Shown piece after piece: positions 38,317-43,772 of a stretch of 43,772 nt of DNA. The DNA comes from SXXH01 sp041165735. GTDB taxonomy: Bacteria; Planctomycetota; UBA1135; GCA-002686595. Every line of letters begins with the position of its first letter. Position 1 is the stretch's first letter. The translations under genes and the position numbers were made by a program. The notes under the pieces were generated by a model. That model made no database searches. It was not told where the DNA came from and saw only the letters and a program-made list of their open reading frames with translations. The stretch covers positions 1-43,772 of the forward strand of contig JBKDQQ010000129.1 in NCBI GenBank assembly GCA_046341775.1. Reading direction: 5' to 3'.

Positions 38317-40233
38317 TCAGCGGAACAGGTACCGCACGAGGTCGTTGTAGGTCACGTAGACCATCAGGGACACGACCAGCACCACGCCCACGGTCTGGCT
38401 CCAGCCCATGACCCGCTCCGAGACGGGCGAGCCCTTCAGCTTCTCCACGAGCAGGAAGAACAAGTGGCCGCCGTCGAGCACCGGGATCGGCAGGATGTTG
38501 AGCACCGCCAGGTTCAAGCTGAGGATGCACAGGAAGAAGAAGAACTTGGCGAGTCCGCTTTCCGCGAAGGTGTGCGAGACGGCCCCGATCGTGAGGATGC
38601 CGCCGACGTTGCTGCCGGCGACGCTGCCCTGGAACAGGCCTTTCAGCACGCGACCTGTCTCGACGAGGAAGCGCCAGCTCGAGGACAAGCCGATGGCGAG
38701 GGCGTCGATAGGACCGTCGGCGCGCACGATGTGCTCGGCGCCCTCGAAGGCCAGGCCCAGATCCGGCCGCGCGAAGCCTCCCGCCGCGACTTCGATCTGC
38801 ACTTCCGACTCGCGTCCGTCGGGTGCCCTGCGCATCAGGGTCCAGATGCGCGGCTCGGCGCCGGCGTTCTTGATGGCCGTGGCCATGTCGGAGAAGCGCT
38901 CGATGCGCGCCTCGCCGATCTTGACCACGCGGTCGCCGTCGAGGATGCCCGCGCGCGCCGCAGCGCCGCCGGGATTCGCCAGCACGCGGTCGTGCTCGAC
39001 GGCGCCTCCGATGGCGACCGCCTCGACGAGGCGTCGCGCCGCGTCGCGATCGAGGTCCAGCCGGGATTCCACGACCGTCGCGCCGCGCTCGATCTCGAAG
39101 CGCACTGGCGCGGGCAAGGACGCCTCGGCGAGGCGTCGCGCCAGATCGCGCGGCAGCAGCACGGGCGCGCCCTGCACCGAGCGCAGCCGGTCGCCGGGCT
39201 GCAGATCGAGCCCGCGCAAGGCGTCCACGTCGCGCACGGCGAGCACGGCGTTGTGCGCGGGTTCGATGCCGGCCATGGGCGCGTCGACCACCTCGCGCTC
39301 GTCGCCCGAGATCCGCGCGAATTGCCGCTGGAGGAAGTTGCGCCGCTCGACGTGCACCTCGACGCTGCGCGCTGTCAATTCCACTTGACGGCGCGCCGCC
39401 GGCGCCGATCCATCCGCGCCGGACTCGACGACGAGCAGCAGCGGCTCGCCGCGCCGCAGGCGGTCCTCGATGGCTTGCTCGAGCTCGACGCCCTCGGGGG
39501 CGCCGACGACCTCGACCAGCCGGTCGCCGCTCGCCAGGCCTGCCGCCTCGGCGGCGCTCCCGGGTCGCACCACCAGCGTCCCGCGCGGATCGCGCCACTC
39601 GCGCAATCCCGCCTCGAACAGGCCGAGGTCGGCGCGCCATTCCGGTTGCAGCGCGATCCGGCGCACCTCGCCCTCCGGGGTGCGCACGGTCAGGGTCGAT
39701 GCGGCGGGCGCATGCAGCGCCACGGCGGTGGGGATGTCCGTGTAGCCGCGCACTTCCTCGCCGTCCACCTCGAGCACGCGCATGCCCGTCTCCAGCCCCG
39801 CCTTCCACGCGGCGCTGCCGGGCACGGGCGCTCCGAGGGTCGGCGACTCGAAGGGCACGCCGACGCTGAAGATGATCGGGAAGACGAGCAGGGCGAAGGC
39901 CAGGTTCATCAACACCCCGCCCGAGAAGATCAGGAAGCGCGCGCCCACGCTCTTCGAACGCAGGTCGTCCGGCTCGCCGGGCGCGCCCTCCTCCTTGGGA
40001 CCGCCCTCGCCCTTCATCTGCACGAAGCCGCCCAGCGGCACGAGCGCCAGCTGGTAGGTCGTCTCGCCGCGCTTCCAACCGAAGACGCGCGGACCGAAGC
40101 CGAGGCTGAAGGTCTCCACTCGCACTCCGCAGCGCCGCGCGGCGAGGAAGTGCCCGAGCTCGTGCACGAAGATGACGAGGCCGATGCCGAAGGGCACGAG
40201 GAGCGCGTGGTAGAGGCCGATCAACCAGTCCAT
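38317..40233 (-). CDS. rseP: Site-2-type intramembrane zinc metalloprotease with expanded PDZ region
   Basis: 638 residues; typical RseP/MmpA proteins have about 380-450. The catalytic zinc motif is H24-E25-L-G-H28 in the first membrane helix, with the second-site motif LDGGH near residue 580 (NILPIPVLDGGHLFFLL). FSGGVLMNLAFALLVF and SLGFGPRVFGWKRGETTYQL are characteristic. Between the membrane parts about 380 residues hold at least three PDZ-like modules (PGSAAWKAGLETGMRVLEVD, PGSAAEAAGLASGDRLVEVV, PGGAAARAGILDGDRVVKIG), where two is the norm in E. coli. It cleaves membrane anchors of anti-sigma factors or remnant signal peptides. It follows dxr on the same strand, the gene order seen in many bacteria. 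Repeat copy 6 lies inside. Confidence 0.92.
   Translation of the reverse strand: MDWLIGLYHALLVPFGIGLVIFVHELGHFLAARRCGVRVETFSLGFGPRVFGWKRGETTYQLALVPLGGFVQMKGEGGPKEEGAPGEPDDLRSKSVGARFLIFSGGVLMNLAFALLVFPIIFSVGVPFESPTLGAPVPGSAAWKAGLETGMRVLEVDGEEVRGYTDIPTAVALHAPAASTLTVRTPEGEVRRIALQPEWRADLGLFEAGLREWRDPRGTLVVRPGSAAEAAGLASGDRLVEVVGAPEGVELEQAIEDRLRRGEPLLLVVESGADGSAPAARRQVELTARSVEVHVERRNFLQRQFARISGDEREVVDAPMAGIEPAHNAVLAVRDVDALRGLDLQPGDRLRSVQGAPVLLPRDLARRLAEASLPAPVRFEIERGATVVESRLDLDRDAARRLVEAVAIGGAVEHDRVLANPGGAAARAGILDGDRVVKIGEARIERFSDMATAIKNAGAEPRIWTLMRRAPDGRESEVQIEVAAGGFARPDLGLAFEGAEHIVRADGPIDALAIGLSSSWRFLVETGRVLKGLFQGSVAGSNVGGILTIGAVSHTFAESGLAKFFFFLCILSLNLAVLNILPIPVLDGGHLFFLLVEKLKGSPVSERVMGWSQTVGVVLVVSLMVYVTYNDLVRYLFR
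39372..39391 (+). repeat. TGTC-N8-TTGAC repeat, copy 6 (inside rseP)
   Basis: CTGTCAATTCCACTTGACGG on the plus strand, antisense to rseP codons for RQVELTA. Six of seven positions in each arm match copy 1 or better. Confidence 0.68.
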
Positions 40234-40279
40234 GGGGCTCTGTGTCTCTTGCGTGGGGGGACGCTGCTGGGCGCGTTCG

Positions 40280-40330
40280 GGATCTTGCTCGGTGTCGGAT
40301 CTTGCGCGGTGTCGGAACTCGCGCGGGATC
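40280..40330. repeat. Short 17-base tandem repeat between rseP and dxr
   Basis: GGATCTTGCTCGGTGTC (40280-40296) and GGATCTTGCGCGGTGTC (40297-40313) differ at one position; a third, degenerate unit covers 40314-40330 and overlaps the dxr stop. It occupies about half of the 95-base gap between the genes. Confidence 0.6.
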
Positions 40331-41492
40331 AGGGCTTGTCGGGCGCGAGGCGCGCGGCGAGCAGGCTCGCGTGCGAGCGCGCCGCCGCGTCGGCGTCGAG
40401 CAGCTCGCGCACGGTGTTCCCCGCGCCACGCGGAGCATCGAGCGTGCGCGCGACGATCTCGGCGATGTCGCCGAAGGCGATGCGTCGACCGAGGAAGGCC
40501 TCGACCGCGGCTTCGTCCGCGGCGTTGAGCACGGCGCCGGCGGATCCGCCTTCGCGCACGACGCGCCAACCCAGCGCGAGCGCCGGGAAGCGCTCGAGGT
40601 CGGGCTCCTCGAAGGTCAGCCGCGCCATGCTGCGCGCGTCGAAGCCGCGCCAAGGACCTTCGGCGCGGTCGGGATGGTGCAGGGCGTAGTGGATCGGCAC
40701 GCGCATGTCCGGCGGGCCCAACTGCGCCACGACCGAGCCGTCGACGAACTCGACCATCGAGTGCACGATCGATTGCGGATGCACGACCACTTCGATGCGC
40801 TCGGGTTCGAGGTCGAACAAGTGGTGCAGCTCCACGATCTCGAACGCCTTGTTCATCAGGGTCGCGCTGCCGACCGTGATCCGCGGTCCCATCTTCCAGT
40901 TCGGGTGCGCCAGCGCCTCGTCGACGGTGGCGGCCCGGATGCGTTCGCGGGGGAGTTCGCGCAAAGGTCCGCCGGAGGCCGTCAAGATCACCTTGCGCAC
41001 GCGGCGCAGGTCTTCGCCGCGCAGGCATTGGAAGACGGCCGAGTGCTCCGAGTCCACCGGCACGATGGATGCGCCCGTGCGGCGCGCCAACGCGCACAGC
41101 GGACCGCCGGCGACGACCAGCGATTCCTTGTTCGCCAGCGCCAGCACGCGTCCCTTGGCGAGCACGACCTCGCTCGGCAACACGCCCGCCGCTCCGACGA
41201 CGCCGTGCACCGCGAGGTCGTAGTCGCAGGCCTCGGCCAACTCGACCAGCGCCGAGGGCCCGGCGTGCAGCGCCACGCCGCTAGGCAAGCGACCGCGCAA
41301 GCGCTCGGCCGCCTCGGGATCGCACAGCGCCACGCGCTCCGGCGCGAACTCGCGCACCTGTTCGAGCAACCCCTCCACGTCCTGCCGCGCGCCGAGTCCG
41401 ACGACGCGTCGCCGCGACGGGTTGGCGCGCACGACATCGAGAGTCTGCCGGCCGATGGAACCGGTGGAGCCGAGCAGGAGGATGCGTTGCAT
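40329..41492 (-). CDS. dxr: 1-deoxy-D-xylulose 5-phosphate reductoisomerase
   Basis: 387 residues, the usual length. It makes 2-C-methyl-D-erythritol 4-phosphate with NADPH, the committed step of the MEP isoprenoid pathway. Signatures are LLGSTGSIGRQTLDVV (NADPH site), ALANKESLVVAGG, VDSEHSAVFQCL (metal-binding Asp-x-Glu), LTASGGPLRELPRE, NWKMGPRITVGSATLMNKAFE and VVHPQSIVHSMVEFVDGS. It is upstream of rseP, and the ubiA-like gene lies beyond, so isoprenoid precursor and prenyl-transfer genes sit close together. TACACT on the minus strand (41518-41513) is a possible -10. Confidence 0.97.
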   Translation of the reverse strand: MQRILLLGSTGSIGRQTLDVVRANPSRRRVVGLGARQDVEGLLEQVREFAPERVALCDPEAAERLRGRLPSGVALHAGPSALVELAEACDYDLAVHGVVGAAGVLPSEVVLAKGRVLALANKESLVVAGGPLCALARRTGASIVPVDSEHSAVFQCLRGEDLRRVRKVILTASGGPLRELPRERIRAATVDEALAHPNWKMGPRITVGSATLMNKAFEIVELHHLFDLEPERIEVVVHPQSIVHSMVEFVDGSVVAQLGPPDMRVPIHYALHHPDRAEGPWRGFDARSMARLTFEEPDLERFPALALGWRVVREGGSAGAVLNAADEAAVEAFLGRRIAFGDIAEIVARTLDAPRGAGNTVRELLDADAAARSHASLLAARLAPDKP

Positions 41493-41661
41493 GCCGCGGT
41501 GGGGGGGCCAGAAGTGTAGGCCAGCGGCCCTCGGGAGGCACCACGTCCCCTTGCTCGATCCAAGGCTCGTCCCTCGAAACCCGTCGCGTCCAGCGCCTTT
41601 GGGGCCGGGCAGGCCCCCGCGCTCGGGCTAGACTGGACGCGGGGCTGCGCCTCGACCCGGC

Positions 41662-42159
41662 ATGGATGCACGCCACTGCTTGCTTTGCGGCTCGCCGACG
41701 GAGGCCGCCCTCATCGAAGGCCGCGAACGCAGGCGCTGCACGGCTTGCGCCTGGGTCCATTGGCTGAATCCGGCCGCGGCCGCCGCGGGCCTCGTGCTCG
41801 TCGAGCGGCGCGTCCTGCTCGTGCGTCGCGCGATCGCGCCCTTCCACGGCATGTGGGCCCTGCCCGCGGGCTTCCAGGAGATCGACGAACCGGCCGCGCA
41901 AGCCGTCGAGCGCGAAGTCCGCGAAGAGTGCGGCATCGAGGTGCGCGCCGAGGCCCTGCACGACCTCGTGTGGGTGCCGGAGGGCCATCGCCCCGCCAAC
42001 GTGGCCGTGTACCGCTGCGCCGCGTTGTCCATGGACTTGCGACCCGGGCCCGATGTGCTGGATGTCGCCTGGTTCGACCTCGACCAGCTCCCGACCGAAC
42101 TGGCGTTCTCGAACGGGCCGCGGATCCTGTGGCCGCTGCGCGACGCGCGCGACTCATGA
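41662..42159 (+). CDS. NUDIX hydrolase with N-terminal zinc ribbon
   Basis: 165 residues. A zinc ribbon (CLLCGSPTEA and CTACAWVHWLNP) precedes the NUDIX domain. The Nudix box G-x5-E-x7-R-E-V-x-E-E-x-G-I is intact (from GFQEIDE to REVREECGI, residues about 73-95). The zinc ribbon plus NUDIX layout recalls NudC-like and ADP-ribose or NAD pyrophosphatases; which nucleotide it cleaves is unknown. It diverges from dxr across 169 bases, where TAGACT (41629-41634) is a possible -10. Two hairpins follow the stop. Confidence 0.87.
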   Translation: MDARHCLLCGSPTEAALIEGRERRRCTACAWVHWLNPAAAAAGLVLVERRVLLVRRAIAPFHGMWALPAGFQEIDEPAAQAVEREVREECGIEVRAEALHDLVWVPEGHRPANVAVYRCAALSMDLRPGPDVLDVAWFDLDQLPTELAFSNGPRILWPLRDARDS

Positions 42160-42164
42160 TCGGT

Positions 42165-42180
42165 CGCCGCCCCGGCGGCG
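42165..42180 (+). terminator. Intrinsic-type terminator after the NUDIX gene
   Basis: Stem CGCCGC with GCGGCG around a CCCG loop, starting five bases after the stop and followed by GTTCCTTCC, the most T-rich tail of any hairpin in the window. Confidence 0.55.
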
Positions 42181-42271
42181 GTTCCTTCCCCGTGGCGAGG
42201 CCCGCGGCAGAACTCGCCGGGCCGCGCTCGCCGAGCCGGGTCTTCCAACCGCCGCCCGACGGGAAGCGCGC

Positions 42272-42288
42272 GCCCGGGCCGCCCGGGC
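42272..42288 (+). terminator. Second GC-rich hairpin downstream of the NUDIX gene
   Basis: GCCCGGG (42272-42278) and CCCGGGC (42282-42288) with a 3-base loop, then TCTTGCTGCTTGG. It may back up the first terminator. Confidence 0.4.
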
Positions 42289-42323
42289 TCTTGCTGCTTG
42301 GTGACGCGGCCCCCCTCGTCTCC

Positions 42324-42329
42324 TATCCT
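42324..42329 (+). promoter_or_regulatory. Candidate -10 element of the secreted hydrolase gene
   Basis: TATCCT, the same hexamer as before the TolC-like gene. TTGGTG (42298-42303) is a possible -35 at a long spacing of 20 bases. The gene then has a leader of about 50 bases with GGAG at 42377-42380, eight bases before the ATG. Confidence 0.35.
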
Positions 42330-42388
42330 CTACCCCGGCAGGTCGGGGGATCGCCCCGACCGCCACCGATCCACATGGAGTGTGCGTG

Positions 42389-43663
42389 ATGCGCCTGCCG
42401 CTCGTCCTCACCATCGCCCTCGTCGCCTCCGCCTTCGCTCCGGTGGAGGAAGTGCTCAAGCCCGCCGACCACGCCGCCCTCGGCAAGTCCCTGCAGGCGT
42501 GGGTCAAGGCCAGCGCCGACAACAAGGGCACCGCCAAGGCCTACGAGGAACTGGCCAAGGAGGTCGAGAAGCTCGACAAGAAGGCCAAGCGCAGCACGCT
42601 GTCGCTCACGGGCGACCTCGGGCGCGCGATCTGGAGCAGCTACGACTACGCCAAGGGGCGCGTCGTGAAGGGCAAGGTCTCGAAGGAGACGATGCCCGCG
42701 TACTGGGACGAGAAGGCGAAGCTCGAGTACGCCGTCTGGACGCCGGCGAAGTACGACCCCAAGCAGGCCTACCCGTTGCTCGTCTGCTTCCCCGACGCCA
42801 AGCAGAAGGCCGACCAGCACCTCATGGAGGATTGGATGGATCCGGCGCTGCGCGAGAAGGCCGTGCTCGTCGCCATTCCGCTGCCCGACGACGAGTCGGC
42901 GTGGAACGTGGCCGAGGCGGGCGCGACGCGTCCCTCGGGCACGGGCAACCTGTTCAGCATCCTCAACTCGCTCACGCGGAACCACGCGGTCGACTTCGAC
43001 AAGGTCTTCCTGTGCGGACGCGGAGCGAGCGTGGGCACCGCGCTCCTGCTCGGTTCGCGCTTCCCCGACCGCTTCGCCGGCGTGATCGGCCGTTCGGGCG
43101 ACGCGATCGCCGTGGTGGGGGAGAACTTCCGCAACCTGCCCACCTTGTTCTGCGGAGCGGGCGCCAACGCCACGGCCTTCGCCGAGACCAACGAGAAGCT
43201 CGGCTACAAGAACGCCACCCTGAAGGCCGACGGCACCGAGGCCGATGTGTGGGCCTGGATCGGCGTGCAGAAGCGCGCGGCCAACCCGACGGAAGTGGCC
43301 TTGTGGCCCGGCCTGCCCGCGCCCTTGCGCGCGTACTGGATCGAGACCTCCTGGGACGGCCAAGGGACCGCTTGGATCAAGGCCGCCTGCGACCGCGCCA
43401 CCAACACGGTGACCATCACCGGCGAAGGCGTCACCAAGGTCACCGTGTACGTGAACGACGTGCTGCTCGACCTCGACAAGCCGATCAAGGTCGTGTGCAA
43501 CGGCACCGAAAGCACGAGCACCATCCCGCGCAACCTCGAGCGCACCGTCGGCCTCGTGCTCAAGGGGCGCAACGATCCGGGCAAGGTGTACGTCAACTTC
43601 AAGCAGTTCGACCTGCCGGCGCCCAAGAAGGAAGAGGCGCAGCCGGGCGGCTCGGGCAAGTAG
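42389..43663 (+). CDS. Secreted alpha/beta-hydrolase-like (esterase-type) protein
   Basis: 424 residues. It begins MRLPLVLTIALVASAFAP, a signal peptide, with a GGAG element eight bases upstream. A Lys-rich helical segment follows (residues about 45-70). The hydrolase-like core has LEYAVWTPAKYDPKQAYPLL, then LCGRGASVGTALLLGSRFPD with S214 at the nucleophile-elbow position (G-x-S-x-G-like, here G-A-S-V-G), and RFAGVIGRSG, as in the esterase D/feruloyl-esterase-like group. A clear catalytic Asp and His were not identified. A C-terminal beta-rich region (ATNTVTITGEGVTKVTVYVN) may be a binding module. Lysine-rich ends are unusual beside its neighbours. Substrate unknown. Confidence 0.75.
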   Translation: MRLPLVLTIALVASAFAPVEEVLKPADHAALGKSLQAWVKASADNKGTAKAYEELAKEVEKLDKKAKRSTLSLTGDLGRAIWSSYDYAKGRVVKGKVSKETMPAYWDEKAKLEYAVWTPAKYDPKQAYPLLVCFPDAKQKADQHLMEDWMDPALREKAVLVAIPLPDDESAWNVAEAGATRPSGTGNLFSILNSLTRNHAVDFDKVFLCGRGASVGTALLLGSRFPDRFAGVIGRSGDAIAVVGENFRNLPTLFCGAGANATAFAETNEKLGYKNATLKADGTEADVWAWIGVQKRAANPTEVALWPGLPAPLRAYWIETSWDGQGTAWIKAACDRATNTVTITGEGVTKVTVYVNDVLLDLDKPIKVVCNGTESTSTIPRNLERTVGLVLKGRNDPGKVYVNFKQFDLPAPKKEEAQPGGSGK

Positions 43664-43665
43664 TC

Positions 43666-43680
43666 GCGCTCGTCGAGCGC
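43666..43680 (+). terminator. Small hairpin after the secreted hydrolase gene
   Basis: GCGCT and AGCGC (43666-43670, 43676-43680) with a CGTCG loop, two bases after the stop. Short and without a T-tract. Confidence 0.35.
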
Positions 43681-43708
43681 CTCGCGGCGGCGGCGGGCAC
43701 CAACGCCT

Positions 43709-43746
43709 GGGGGGCGGCGGCGCGGGGGGGTGGGGGGGGCGCGGGG
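43709..43746. other. G-rich tract near the window end
   Basis: Runs of six, seven, eight and four G separated by one to a few bases, able in principle to form a G-quadruplex on the plus strand. Such tracts are also prone to sequencing error. Confidence 0.5.
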
Positions 43747-43772
43747 ACGATGGGACCGAGCGCAGCCCGCGC

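Overview
The window is a GC-rich (about 70 % by eye, not counted), gene-dense bacterial segment that most resembles a member of the Planctomycetota. The pointers are a secreted protein with the recurrent CFGDGSGTACPCGN module (507-1667), a sulfatase-family lipoprotein, an FG-GAP/ASPIC lipoprotein, a double-length UvrA and many small lipoproteins. No rRNA, tRNA, CRISPR array, transposase, integrase or phage gene was seen. Most of the window looks like stable chromosome, not a mobile region.

Layout. 1-5.2 kb: surface and secreted proteins (two convergent lamin-tail-domain genes, a sulfatase-like lipoprotein, a MORN/YwqK-repeat lipoprotein). 5.2-11.1 kb: housekeeping metabolism (glyA, a HAD phosphatase, a small basic protein, mtnA-purC on the minus strand, divergent aroA). 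11.1-17.3 kb: galE, an RNase Z-like metallo-hydrolase, an M28 peptidase, a PBP4-type carboxypeptidase and an inositol-monophosphatase-like enzyme. 17.4-29.2 kb: a tight plus-strand run of uvrA (tandem fused), an XPB-type helicase, its Helicase_C_3-type companion, thiE-like, thiL-like and tsaE; from the helicase onward every junction overlaps by 1-17 bases. 29.2-35.4 kb: a TolC-like outer-membrane factor, a HEAT-like lipoprotein and a 1004-residue CRTAC1-like lipoprotein, again overlapping. 35.4-41.5 kb: pilin-like protein, cca, ubiA-like, rseP and dxr. 41.6-43.8 kb: a NUDIX hydrolase and a secreted alpha/beta-hydrolase-like protein, ending in a G-rich tract.

Two themes stand out. First, a DNA-repair block joins a fused UvrA dimer to an XPB helicase and a second protein that shares an N-terminal XPB module, which suggests a nucleotide-excision-repair unit of mixed bacterial/XPB type. 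Second, a 20-bp imperfect palindrome (consensus YTGTCMA-N4-AC-TTGACRG) occurs six times, always in the same orientation on the plus strand whatever the direction of the surrounding gene. It lies at gene ends, between genes and inside genes in different reading frames. No standard feature type explains it and it is the best candidate here for an undescribed element.

Several leading genes also carry a TAnnnT-type -10 element only 6-12 bases before the start codon, which points to leaderless transcription. GC-rich hairpins follow several genes or end-to-end gene pairs.
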